From Cucumis sativus (taxonomy: Eukaryota > Streptophyta > Magnoliopsida > Cucurbitales > Cucurbitaceae), in NCBI RefSeq assembly GCF_000004075.3, contig NC_026659.2:31390272-31454271 (forward strand): a DNA stretch of 64,000 nucleotides, read 5' to 3'. Each line of letters opens with the position of its first letter. The stretch's first letter is position 1. Below are positions 1-12,354 of this stretch, piece by piece. Both the position numbers and the translations under genes were made by a program. Under the pieces are notes generated by a model, which was not told the DNA's origin, ran no database searches, and was given only the letters and a program-made list of their open reading frames with translations.

Positions 1-716
1 AAAATTACAAATTCTTATTATGAATAAAGAAGAGTGTATATAAAAGAGAAGGGGTTTAGAATCTTGGATTTTGATAGAAACCAATATAATATAATGATCC
101 TCTGATAGCAGAACTTCCACTAGACTGATCACCAAATGTTTGCATCTTGAAAATTCAAGCATGGCATGCAATACATTGATTTCAGATGAAGCCACACTTG
201 AAGATATAAGAATTAGAAGTTTCAACAAATAAAGGCATAGGAACAAGACAAACAAAAAGTAGATCTTGATAACAGATTTTTCTCTCTGTTTTCAAAATTA
301 TGCTTGATTGAAGAGAAACTACTTTCAGAAATTTCTTTTAAATAGTTTTCAAATCTCATTTGACTCTCAAACTTTGGTCATCTTTTCAAACATGGCCTAA
401 AAAACTGAAAACTGGACAAAGAAATTGATAACTAAATGCTTTATATACAAAAAAAAACGGTTATGGTACCTTTCAATCAGTGAAAACTATCATTTATAAT
501 CCATAAAATTAAACAGGAATTAAAGAAAGGAAACTAGCTTCTTCACTACAATACTTTAATTAGATTATAACGACACAACATACAAAATCATATGAACTTG
601 TGCATCTACAAAATGACTATTAACCCATTTGCATCCAACTATGCGATACAACTTTTCCTAAGATTTAAATTACCATTCAAGATTAACCAAAATGGAAGGC
701 ACCAGCTGCGCCTGCC
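1..716. other. gene-free flank (3' side of RRM gene 1)
   Basis: AT-rich DNA beyond the stop codon of the first RRM gene. It probably contains that gene's 3' UTR. I see no coding exon, RNA gene or clear repeat. Confidence 0.5.
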
Positions 717-3273
717 TTACTTCAAAAGATCATAAGTATAGTATACTGGATAATTTGTAACATAGCAGCGTGATTTAGGTTGCTTAAAGCTATCCAAAGT
801 TGTTGCATGGTATCTCTGACTGTATTCTTTATTGTAGTTATCCAAATGTGATCCATACCCATTATATTGGTTAACTAAACCATGGTAAAGAAGCGCTGAA
901 GAATAAAAGAAATAATTTTTTGTTGAATTGATGTGGGAAAGGCCAGGAAAGTAAAAATACACAATTCTTAGTGAAAACTAACAATGCAAAGACAAATATA
1001 AAGAAAAGTTAAATCACCTTGTACATGGTTTTCAGGGTAAGTTCTGCATGATGTTGACAGGTGATTGGAATACTGAGATATTTCATTAGAGTAACCATGA
1101 GACCTTGATTTATGAGATACATTTGATGATGAAGTGATTGCACTATTAGTAGGTGAAGACTTGTCTTGCCCAGATACCTGCTTGCATAAAATAAAAAAAA
1201 ACTGCATCATTCCCATAAGTTAACAACTTACCACATAGTCAAAGGTAACACTAGAAAATTGCACAATCATCTGAGTCATAAAATTGAACTACGAAACCAC
1301 ACAGTAAATAAAAATATTTGAAAAGAAACAATCTATAATTTAAATTGGAAAACCATAGATTTTCTTTTTTCTTTTGTCAATAATGTACTAACACCCATGT
1401 TTCATCCCTAAAAATTGGGAAGCCAAAGGTTTTCCAACCATGTCATTTAAACTTCTGGTGACATGAACTAAACTAGAGTAGATTCATCATGATGATCCAT
1501 GTATATCTTGGTTGTTCCCGTCAATTAATTACGAAAACATGGTTTGTTTCTAAACGCAAACTAGATTTTTAATTAACAACGAGAACGAAGCCATATAATT
1601 ATTATGTAATTTCTAAAAGCTCAATAAAGTCATGCAATATATTAAAGTTAAGTCCATCAAAATTTATTATTATATAAAGTCAAGAAAACTAGAATTGCAA
1701 ATGCACATGTTAAAAGACAAATGATATATATCTAAAAGTGAATTAATGATCAAAATGCGTCAAACAAGAAAAGATGGTATATGACACGAATTTTGGATCA
1801 TAAAGTAAATTAAACAATATTTTGAAGTTAGGAAACAAAGTTGATCAAGAAAAATCAGGACAAAAGAAACTAAGGAAACCGTGACAAATTTGCATTGAGA
1901 AAGAAAACATACTGCGAACTTCAAGATACGGCTATGAAGAGACACAAGGCCAGAGAAAAGCTTAACGGCATAGTTGGCAATCTCCTCACTTTCATACACT
2001 GCAAAAGCAAAACCCTTGGGTTTACCAGTATCCTTGTCCCGAGGAATGTGCAAGTCCACTACCCGCCCAGCTTGGATTAGAATGTCATAAAGAACCCTAT
2101 CACTTACCCTTTCATCCAAGTTCCCTACAGAAAGTGAAGAAAGTAACGAAATCAAACTCATAAGAAAATGCGGCATCCTAAACTCAAAATGATAGGCTGC
2201 ATCCTAAACTCAAAATGATAGGCTGCATCCTAAACACTTCAATTCATAACCTTGTATCAAAGTAAATAAATATATAGTCATGTTAAAGACTACTGGGGAA
2301 GTTAAGAAATATATAGTTATGTTAAAGACATATTAAAGAATAAACTGTCAACAATACTCAAATGGAGCAAAGCCCACACAGATCAAAGATGATTGAATAA
2401 ATGAGAATTAAGATCAAACCAGTTAAGCAATAAACGAAGATAATCTAACAAATCTAAGAAAAACAAAAACGAAATAAGTTCAACCCCCAATCCTCTTTCA
2501 CCAAAAAGCAACAAATCAAATATGCTATAAACATAAATCAAACTAATTTCCGAGGGAAATGTTGGGAAGGAACAGATTTAGCCAACAAAATAATATTTGT
2601 AACGCCCCAACCCAACAGTCAAAATTTGGATTTAGCAACTAATGCCCCAACATCCCGTTGCATCCCCTCCAACCCGGTTATGTCATCCTTGCTTGTAATG
2701 AATGTTTCCCTTCTAACCTTGGTATGTCATCCTAGCTTGTCATGAATGCTTCTAAAGACGGTATGTTTTATCTTCACTCAAATGAATTTTTAGAAAATTC
2801 TTAGGTCATCAATTCTTAGGTCATCCAACATAGATTTGCTCCAAGCTAAGCACACTTGAAGTTCCTACAAATGCGATTTGCTTTTGCACCTTGTTGGTAT
2901 AGATAGGATCTCTCTCGATCAAATATGATCTTTGTTTATCCATGTCTCCCTCCTAAACTCCCCCATTACACCTTCTATTCAATTATGAACCCACCATTAA
3001 AAATATAAGCATGGCTTTGTCAGAGAATCAATAAATATGGCGTAATAGAAACAAATAAACACAACACAGCTATTACAAAACGATCCACCAAAAAGCATAT
3101 TTCCATACGAAAAACTTAAAAAAAAGTTAACACATGAAGCATTAAACGCAACCAGAATCCTCATGAACGGAAAACGAAAGATCCAAACATGATTAAAGAT
3201 GGATAGAGATAGAGATAGAGATAAAAACAAACATACCAACGTAAACGGTGCATGCATTAGACCCTCCTGACAT
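717..3273 (-). CDS. RBM7-like RRM protein, tandem copy 1 (195 aa, 4 exons)
   Basis: Small nuclear-type RNA-binding protein with one N-terminal RRM. Exons on the minus strand are 3237-3273, 1913-2124, 1018-1177 and 717-895. They join in frame to 195 codons plus stop, with GT-AG introns. The start ATG at 3273 gives MSGGSNACTVYVGNL, so RNP2 (VYVGNL) is split by intron 1. RNP1 is KGFAFAVY at residues 49-56. After the RRM comes a Ser/Tyr/Asn-rich tail beginning VSGQDK and containing NYNKEYSQRY. The RRM resembles the RBM7/RBM11 type, which in animals belongs to the nuclear exosome targeting complex; plants have a small homologous family. A role in nuclear RNA surveillance is inferred from that family. 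The next gene (6363-8186) is a paralog with the same intron positions and phases. Copy 1 has a tail exon 24 bases longer and a different C-terminus. Both look functional. Confidence 0.87.
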
Positions 3274-3998
3274 GGTTGTACTGCAAGTTCAAATGCAAAA
3301 GCCTAAACCGAAATTTGAAAAAGCAAAAAGGTAAGGATAAAAGAGAAAAAGTAAAACGGCGAAGAAAGTAACCAAACAAAACCTCTATTTATATTGCTTC
3401 GATTTCGATTTTCCAAATGCGGTTTGTATTTCAACCGCTAAATTTTTCAAATGCTGGGAACAATTCGAATGCAGTTTATATAAGTCCGAAAGGAATTTAG
3501 AGTGTCCATACTCACTAAATCTTACCCAAAAAAAAGTCGAAAAGTGAATTGATTGTAATCCGTTTGAGGATATGGGTAGTCCGTATGAGAAACGATTGAA
3601 GCGTGTGTAGGCGCCGGAAGCTGAGACCGCCAAGCTTGAAAACAACGGTGCTTCGAAATCGATTGCGTGGGTTTATTGGCGGATGGCGCCAGAGGTTTGA
3701 AAGGGCTGGAAGGTGTAGGAGGGAGAGAAGTTAAAGAGAGAGTTATTTTTATACGTAAATTTAACCCTTTACGTTTTGGTTTTGGATAAATAAACCTATT
3801 CCAAATAGAAATAGAACTTTGACGTTTAAATTTTCTTTTTTATTTTTCTTTTTAAAATTGAATTTTAATAATTAATAATTATAGAATTTTATTTTTCAAT
3901 CAAACTTTCACCCAAATATCCTTCCTTTTTTTTCATCTTTTTATTATTTATATATATTATGGGTGGATTTCACACCATCTTCTTTTTCTCACTAACTA

Positions 3999-4008
<10 letters not shown>

Positions 4009-4063
<55 letters not shown>
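4009..4063. repeat. (TA)n microsatellite
   Basis: An uninterrupted TA dinucleotide array of about 55 bases in the spacer between the two RRM genes. Confidence 0.95.
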
Positions 4064-4067
<4 letters not shown>

Positions 4068-5599
4068 TATTTAAATTTTAAAAAAACAATTAGGAGTTGT
4101 TTTATTAAAATAAGTAGATTATAATATTTTGTATTTTAAGTGTTTAGATGCATACCAAAATGATAACAAATTTGGAGTAGTAGTAAAATAATTAATTATG
4201 AAAGAAAATATGAACTATTTTAATTGGACCTTCCAATAATGTGAAATAATAAACGATGTGAACTCTAAAAAAATAATATTTTTATGTTTTCATTATCCTG
4301 ATTTTGATATTAATTGTGTTATAAACTCGTTAATTTTTTAAAATTAAAATATGTATTTTAAATAATATATTAATGCAAGATTTTGTAGATTTTTATAACA
4401 ATTCATAAATAAAGTAATGATTTAGTGTTTATAAATTGATATCAAACACATCTTTTATACTTATGGTTGAAATTAGAATCCAATTTATAAATTTACTACC
4501 ATACACATATTTAAAAACATAAAATAAAACTTTTTTTTCATTTGATACGTTGATTTTAAATTTTAATTTTAGCTTTCCTACTAAATATAGGCTCTAGATG
4601 TCAACTATAAAATGTAGACTATTGCAAGTAAACAAACATAAATTAGAAAAATTAAGTAATAATGGAACAAAGTTTCCATCATAACTTGAATGAAAAAGAA
4701 AAATAACAAATATTTAACTAATTCCAACTATATTTAGCGACCATCGTACAACATTACCAACATACGAAAACACAGCTTTATAAAATCTTCTTCTATGCCC
4801 AAGCTTCTTGAACTCATACTCATGACCGATATGAGCTCGAGATTTTCTTCGTTATTTAATAAACGGCTCCTGTTGCTACCGTTGAAGTCGGATTGTTAAA
4901 CAATCCTAAGAGAATTACATGGAAGATGGCACAAAAGTGATCTTCTTCAAGGAACAAACCGCATATGCTTATGCTAATAGAAGTTGGTTTCAAAGCCTAC
5001 ACCTTACTTAGAGCACCACATATAAAAGTGAAGTGTGCAACTACTTATATCCTACGATTAAATATATTAAATAAAACTAAGACCATATATGTTACCGTAT
5101 TTACTATTTTCACTCATCCTCTCATTTTATTTTTTAACACAAACTCACTCCAAACACTAATAATTATCTCATTAACTATAATAATTAACAATGACATCAC
5201 ATATGTATTTCATACAAGTAAACTTGTGTACCGTAGTATTTTAACCTATACAGCCAGAGATAGTGAGAGCCTTCATCCCATCCAGTACGATACCACTCTT
5301 TTCATTCTGATTTAATTTCTGTACTACAACACACCCTTTTGAACAAAGCACTTAATAGATGTACTGTTCTCCACTCGTGCTTCATACAAAAGCATTTCAG
5401 TTAGAAACACTACTTGCTTACTAAAACTGACTATATCAACTTATCCCAAATCTTACAAAGCAATCGAAGATAGGTCGTTTATCATACACAACAACAAACA
5501 TCAAAAACAGGTCTCACAACACCAATACAAAGGCAGAATAAAAGAAAACGAACAAATTCATATTACAATAGAAAGAATAGTAAAACTAATGGGAAAGTA

Positions 5600-5700
5600 A
5601 ATATAGCTCTATGGTAATTGAGTTGTATCATTTCCTTGAGGTTAGAGGTTCAAATCCTCATTCTCATTCTCTCTTGTTGTACTACACTTGTACTCACAAT
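5600..5700 (+). repeat. tRNA-derived SINE-like fragment
   Basis: An A-box-like TATGGTAATTGAG (about 5610-5622) is followed 25 bases later by a B-box-like GGTTCAAATCC (5647-5657). This is the internal Pol III promoter layout. The flanks do not fold into a full tRNA cloverleaf and no acceptor stem pairs, so a SINE head is more likely than a tRNA gene. Confidence 0.45.
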
Positions 5701-6362
5701 TCCAATTTCCAAATATGAACTTTGAGCCCAAATAAGAAAGGGTATTTTAGATTCTTGAATTTTTAGATTATTAAAAATTAGAGGTAAACTAAACGTAATG
5801 AAATCAACTAGGTCTAAAAAATGCAAAGTTGGACAATAACATACGACTTAACCTTCCAAGAATTTCAGTACAGCCTACAGGCATACCCAAACGCAGAAAT
5901 GGCAAACCAAAATGCCTGGTTTTACATGTAATATTAGCTTTCACTTTGCTAAAACCAAAATGCTAAATGGTATTTATATATTGGCTCAAGTAAAACACTT
6001 CAGAAGAAAGTAAAGACTCAACATACACAAACTTTTTCAGTCACCTTGGAAATATCGTTTATAATAACATTAAACATGAATTATAGAAAATCTGAATATT
6101 TAATCAAATAGGTTACAATACTTAGTTAGGGTATCAACTATAAGTTTACAACAACATAGCCAAATCATATGAACACATAATCCTGGCAAAATGACAACGT
6201 ATTCAATAACATAAGCTAGCAGGCACCGTAGCAAATAGCCAAATATCGCATCATTTTCCTCCAAACCATCTACAACCATCTAAGAGGTCCAACTTTTCCT
6301 AACACTTATATTATCATTAAGATTAACCACAATGGACGGCACTGGCTGCATTAGTTCAAAAG

Positions 6363-8186
6363 TTAGTAAGGAGGATAATCTACAGGAAAACTCGAATCAT
6401 GGCGGCGTGATTTAGGTTGGTTAAAGCTATCCAAATTTGTCCCAGAATACCTCTGACTGTATTCTTTATTGTAGTTATCCAAATGTGATCCATACCCATT
6501 AAATTGGTTAACTAAACCAGGGTTAAGAAGAGCTGAATAAAAGAAATAAAAGTTTGTTGAGCTATGTGGAAAAAGGCCAATAAAGTACAAACACACAATT
6601 TTTTAGCAAACTAACACAAAGACAAAAATAAAGAAAAGTAAGAAAAATCACCTTCAAGATGGTTCTCAGGATATGTTGGAAACCTGCAAGATGGGGAAAA
6701 GCGATTGGAATACTGAGATATTTCATGCGACCTCGATGATGAAGTGATTGCATTGCTACCAGGTGAAGGCTTGTCTTGCCCAGATACCTGCTCGCACAAT
6801 GTCAAAAACAATGTGTCATTTCCATAACTTAGTACCCCACTAAACAATTCACAATCATAGATGCTACAAGAAGATTACACAATTATCTGATTATAAAATT
6901 GGAATGAGCTGCCAGTAAACGATAATGTATCAAAAGGAAAGCATCTATAGATTGAGATTTTAGTCTATCTCTCTTTGTAGGGGGAGCTTCCTCTTTTTGT
7001 AGGCTTGGTTTTTTAATTAAAGATAAAACAAAAGGTAAAAAATTTCAAATGCACCTCACATTTTAATAGACACTATATAGATCAAAACCTGAGTTACTGA
7101 GCAAAATGGATCAAATTAGAGGAGATGGTGTACAACATGATACTGGATCATAAAGCAAATATATATGCATGCAAACGTACACGTTCGAATAGAATACAAA
7201 GTTCATCAAGAAACATGGAGATAAAATGAAAAAATTTAGTTGAGAAGGAAATAAAAATGACATACTGCAAACTTCAAGGTACGTTTATGAAGATTCACGA
7301 GACCAGAGAAAAGCTTAACAGCATAGTTGGCAATCTCCTCACTTTCATACTCTGCAAAAGCAAAACCCTTAGGCTTGCCAGATTCCTTGTCTCGAGGAAT
7401 GTGCAAGTCCACAACCCGTCCAGCTTGGATTAGAATGTCGTAAAGAACCCTGTCACTTACTTTTTCATCCAAATTACCTAAAAAATGTGAAGAAAGTAAC
7501 AAAATCAAATTCAGATAAATATGTGGCATCTAAAATTCAAGTAGACTGCATCCTTAAAACTTAATAGATAACATTGTATCAAGTACAAACGGGGAAGAAA
7601 ATTTTCCCAAAAAATTAAGTTCACCGAACAACCAGTTATGTTAGAGAAATATTACAGACAAACTGGCGGCAATACTCAAATAGGTAAAGCCCACATAGAA
7701 GCAGATCAAAGACGATGGTGAAAGTGAAAATTTTAGATTGTACCAATTAAAGCAAAAATGAAGAAAATCTAAGAGATCAATGAAAAACAAAAAGAAGTTA
7801 ACTATCAACTCTCTTCACCAAAGGCACCAAATCAATAATGATATAAAGAGAAATCAAACATATTTACAAAAGAGGAAAAGGTTGGAGAGGAAGAAATCCA
7901 ATAGTGTGAGAGAAGCAACAAACATGTCAAATGCCATGTGTCATATACATCCAATAGCAAATCATAATAGAAAGAAATAAACACAACTATTATAAAACCA
8001 ACCACTCAAGATCATAATTTTCACTAGAAGCTTCACAGAAGTAAAAACATGGAGCTTAACCCGCAAACAGAATCCTCATGAAAGAAAAACAAATTAGAGT
8101 ACAAAGAACATGAATTAAGATAGTTAGATACAGATAATAACAAACTTACCAATGTAAATGGTGCATCCATTTGACCTTCCTGACAT
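6363..8186 (-). CDS. RBM7-like RRM protein, tandem copy 2 (184 aa, 4 exons)
   Basis: Paralog of the gene at 717-3273. Exons on the minus strand are 8150-8186, 7266-7477, 6652-6787 and 6363-6532 (37, 212, 136 and 170 bases), closing in frame at 184 aa. The start gives MSGRSNGCTIYIGNLDEK. RNP2 is IYIGNL (residues 10-15) and RNP1 is KGFAFAEY (49-56). The first two exons have exactly the lengths of copy 1. Exon 3 is 24 bases shorter, so eight codons are missing from the Ser-rich linker. The tail keeps NYNKEYSQRY and ends in VDYPPY. For exon 4 the acceptor at 6533-6534 is used in this model; an upstream AG gives a frame that soon stops. The RRM is more conserved than the tail, as expected for a working protein. 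The assignment to an RNA-surveillance or processing role rests on RRM family resemblance only. Confidence 0.88.
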
Positions 8187-9659
8187 GATTACTCTGCAAG
8201 TTCAGCAGCAAAAAGGAAAGATAAGAAAAAGTAACCCAATAAACCTTTATTTAGTATCGCTTCGATTTCGATTCTCCCATTGTGGTTTGCATTTCAACTA
8301 TATTCCCCATTAGTATTTCAAAAAAGTTCATCAAATCAGTAAATCGCAGTCTCTACAAACAAGATTTTTCGAAGTGTTGGGGATAATTCTAAACCACTCT
8401 ATTGAAGTTCGAAAGAAATTTAGAGTGTTTACTCACTTAAAACTTACCAAAAAAGGAAGCCAGAAGTTCTTTAATTGTGTTCAATTTCACAAAACCGAAC
8501 ACCACAGGCTAAGTTCGAAAGGAATTTAGAGTGTTTCGCTCGTTCGTGGGTTTCAGGAGAGGAGTCACTTCGTAGGGTGCGCCAGGAACGGGTAAATCAG
8601 AAGGAGCTTGGTTGTTGGTTGTTCTTCGGAGGAGTAGCGTGATCTGTGCTTGGAAATGGTGGCCGGAGAAGAGAGAGGCAGGAGATCGGAAGGAGGTTGA
8701 CGGGCGGAAGGTTGAGGAGAGAAGTGGAGGAGTTTTTTTAACATGAAAAATGGCCCTATGTTTTGGTTTCGGATAAAATGATCCTTTTGAAAAATAGTGC
8801 AATATTTTACTTTCATTCCCAAATCCATTATCCTCTATGATGTGATAATTTAATTGCACTTAGACGAGTAGGTGTGATTGAGGATAGCCTTTTTAAAGAA
8901 GAAAACAAAGTTTTTAAGTGTTTTTGTGATAATCAAATTTTAATTTTTTGGATCTATAATTAAATTGAAACTAATTTATTTTTTAACTTTTTAATTGTAA
9001 ATTCTTAAAATAATACTTTTCCTAAATTGGGTTGAAACTCATTTCTTATGTATATTATATTTTGTTAGTGGAAAAGGATTTATCTATGCATATATATAAT
9101 TTAAGACAAAACATAAAAATTAAAATATTCTCAAAGAAAGAAAATTTAATTCCTATTTTTCTGTTATATATATAGAATTCTATTGTTTATATATTTATAT
9201 ATAAAGTATTTAAAAACTTAAGGTAAATTATTAAAAAATGACAAAATTACTCAAGTAAAATTTTAAAATTTATTAACTATAGACATTAATGTATTCTAAA
9301 ATTTGTTACATTTTTTTTATATATTTTAGTTTATTCGGATACATTTGAAAAATCCCTCGAAATAAATAAGCTAAAGTTTCAAAAATAATAACTATGAAGA
9401 AATAAGAGTATAGAAAAAACTAAAAAGGTAAAATTTTAATTTGATTTGCCATTTTTGTCACATATATTCCTTTTGGGTGAGAGGACAAAACAATGACAAA
9501 CTGCTAAAGATAAAAATAGAGGAAAAGACTAATTTCCATCCACCCTTTGGGGATCAATCTAGCTATAGCCATATATATTCATCATTACTATAGTAAAAGA
9601 TCTAACGCTTTCAACTTTTGAGAAGTGATAGATCTCTAATTACGACTCGTGTTTTTGAA
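8187..9659. other. intergenic, promoter side of RRM gene 2
   Basis: Position 8187 to about 8740 holds the probable leader and promoter of RRM gene 2. Minus-strand frames at 8509-8859 are open but resemble no family and have no conserved copy upstream of RRM gene 1. From 8860 to 9600 the DNA is AT-rich and featureless, ending in the 3' flank of the endoglucanase gene. Confidence 0.45.
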
Positions 9660-12275
9660 TCAATGTTTGCCTGAGAAGAAGGCAAGAGGCCCAACAAGAG
9701 CAGCATTGATGTACGTAGCAGGTTCAGAGTGGCTGTAATCAGTACGATCGTCGGGGAAGCCATCGCTTTGATTCGGGCCACCGACGACAGCACCGGTTAA
9801 GATATTAGGGTTGGGATTGTAGGAATAGAAGAAGGGTTGGAAGCCGCCGTCGCAGGCAATAGCCTGAGGGTGGGTGGCCTTGGAAGGCAACGAAGATCCT
9901 CTATGGTGAATTCTCTTTGGGTAGTTCTTTCCAAATCCCACCATGTATGACATTTTCAATGGGTTCACTCCTAATATATAATCCACCTGCCATTTCACAA
10001 CCCAAGACAAAGAAAAATGAGAACTTGAATATTAATTAATTTTAAAATATTAATTAAATTCATTACATATAAATTCAAATTTCATTTTGTAATTTAAGTT
10101 CATTTACAGATCTATTTGTTGCACATTTTAAAGTTTTCTTTTAATTACTAAAGAGATACATACAACATAGAGTAAAACAAAAAACGCGTTTAGGCGAGTA
10201 CCTGAATCTTAGCCAGGTTTTTCAGGGAAGCTGGAGTAACAACAAGGTTGCCACAATTGAACGTGTGTTTCGCTGCAGACATGTATTTGGAATACGTGGT
10301 GAGCAAAAATGTTATGGATGTCACATATTGGAGGTTACTTTCTGGCAACTTGAACATCAGTCTCCCTACAAAAGAAAAAAGAACGATCAATTAAAAAAAT
10401 AAAAAACGTCTAACAAAATTGATTTCAATCATTTTGAAATCACTCTCGAACATGCTCTTAATTAACTCTACAAAACCAACAACATTCATATGTTAAATAT
10501 ATGAACACTTGATCAAACAACACTTAAAGTTGTTCACTGTGTTCAAGATACTTGTATAGCATACCTTGAGTGTATTGGGTACTTGAGGAGGGCGAGTTCG
10601 GTAGAATTCGACACATGAATGCCTCAGCTTCTTGTTTGTACGAATCGAAGTTCTTATCATTGTTTAACAATGACCGCTATATATATAATCGAAAGTTATG
10701 GTTAGTATCAGATATTGATATTAAACGAGGAACATAATCGAGAATAAAAAAAATTAAAAACTTACCCTAGACAAAAGAACATGAGCACCAGCAAATTTGT
10801 TGTCCCAACTAAAGATGTCAGTCACATCATCACCTCCCAACGACTTCAACAAATTGAAGTACTTAACATTATTTGTTGCTCTTAGAAGCCATGCTGCTCC
10901 CCACACCAATTCATCCTATTTTTCATATTTCGAAACCCACGTTTTATCATCTAACTTTTTAACTCATTCATCTTTATATATTAAACATTAAATAAAATAC
11001 TAAGAAAAACCGTTGAAAAAGACAAAATTGTCAAAAATATTTACAAAATATCAAGTTTTATCATATATTGTGTATCCCACACAACAAATCATAATATTTC
11101 TTTCAAAAAGTAATTTTAAATATTTAAAACTCAATCATTGTGTTATTTTAAAATAATTTTCTTTTTGCTCATAAAAGAGAAAAAGAATAATAATAATTAG
11201 GAGCATAATAAGAAATTAATTACTAACCTTATATCCAGAATAAGAGCAATAGAAAGGACAAACAGCAGAGGAAAGCGAATCACTATACGATCCACGATGC
11301 TCCAACGCAAACTCCATCACCTTCTTCGCCGTCGCTAGTAACACCTTTGAATATTTCCTATCAACCCGCCGGAACACCAACGACGCGGCGGCCAGTGCGG
11401 CCGCGGTCTCTCCGGCAACATCCGATCCTGGGTTCCCGGCAGAAACAGAGTATACAGTTCGAACAGTGTCCATGTCCTCAGGCCGTTCCCAGCACTTGTG
11501 GTCGGCGTGAGGCTCTCCCACGCCTACGTAGAGCTTGCCTGGAGTGGCGGTGGCGCACTTGAGAAGGTAATCGGTGGCCCAACGAATGGCGGCCCGTGTG
11601 TTGGGTAATTCGCTACCCATACGCGCCCCGTACTCGAGTGCTCCCCATGAAAGCATTGTGGTTGTGAAAGCCATCGGGAGATTGAATTTCACATTGTCGC
11701 CGGCGTCGTAGTAGCCGCCGGTTAAATCCACCTATTAATTACAAAACATTTCCATTATTGCTTTTTTTAGTTTCATGAGAATCTTAAGCTAATTCTTATT
11801 CCATTTTGGTTATTTTCTTGGTCAAATTTGAATATTCTAATTCAAAATTTGTACTTTTAAAGTGTTGCTTTCACAAAAGCTCAGGGACTTGAATTTTTTG
11901 AATTAATGTAAAATATATTTTGGATTTTGCATTTGAAATTCAAAAGTAATTTTTAGTTTTTATTTTGCGAAGTGTGAGAAAAAAACAATTAAGCAAGAAA
12001 TGAGTACTACAAAGTCTTATGGAATGGACTCTTTAAAGTTGACGATGAACACATACATGATCAAGTTCACCATCATAGAGGCCGGAGTTGGACCTCCAAG
12101 TGATCCGTTGGTTAGCCGGGATTCTACCGGAGCGTTGTCCTTCAAAGAACAATATCGACTTGGCCAAGGCGTCTCGGTAATTGGGGCCAGCTAGAGCACG
12201 ACCAGCAAACGAAAATGAAAGCAAGAGGAAGAAAAGTAAGAAGAGAGTTGAAGAATTTGAGATGGCAGAAGCCAT
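9660..12275 (-). CDS. secreted endo-1,4-beta-glucanase, GH9 class B (491 aa, 6 exons)
   Basis: Hydrolyses internal beta-1,4-glucosidic bonds in cellulose-like wall glucans; a secreted apoplastic enzyme. Minus-strand exons are 12057-12275, 11228-11731, 10766-10915, 10565-10676, 10202-10365 and 9660-9986, together 1476 bases including the stop. A signal peptide covers residues 1-29 (hydrophobic run [10 protein letters not shown], cleavage after GRALA). GH9 landmarks are present: DAGD at 82-85 with the catalytic-base Asp region, the HHRGSS motif with His410-His411-Arg412, and the C-terminal signature [11 protein letters not shown] with Asp462/463 and the proton-donor Glu471. There is no C-terminal carbohydrate-binding module and no N-terminal membrane anchor, which defines class B. 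The length is normal for that class. The closest recalled relatives are endoglucanase 17-type enzymes, but I cannot fix orthology. All catalytic positions look intact. Confidence 0.95.
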
Positions 12276-12345
12276 GAGAAGAAGAATAGAGAGATATTAA
12301 TTGTTATAGTAATTTAGATTGAAATTGATACCAAGAGAGTATTGG

Positions 12346-12354
12346 TTTATATAG
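12346..12354 (-). promoter_or_regulatory. TATA box of the endoglucanase gene
   Basis: CTATATAAA on the minus strand, about 70-80 bases upstream of the start ATG at 12275. That leaves a leader of about 45 bases, a normal plant spacing. Confidence 0.6.

Larger units (their letters stand above)
3274..6362. other. intergenic spacer between the two RRM genes
   Basis: The proximal 400 bases (about 3274-3740) are the likely leader and promoter of RRM gene 1. The rest is AT-rich with a TA array at 4009-4063 and a tRNA-like SINE candidate near 5600. The 116-codon open frame at 4965-5315 has no recognisable domain and looks like chance. The last part, up to 6362, is probably the 3' UTR of RRM gene 2. 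Confidence 0.5.

Noticed and set aside
4965-5315. 116-codon plus-strand ORF between the RRM genes
   Set aside because: Composition follows AT-rich DNA, no domain or motif recognised, no flanking splice logic.
5606-5670. Possible tRNA gene
   Set aside because: A and B boxes are recognisable but no acceptor-stem pairing or anticodon arm could be drawn; a SINE head fits better.
8509-8859. Two overlapping minus-strand ORFs upstream of RRM gene 2
   Set aside because: They lie in the leader/promoter region, show no family features and have no matching frame upstream of RRM gene 1.
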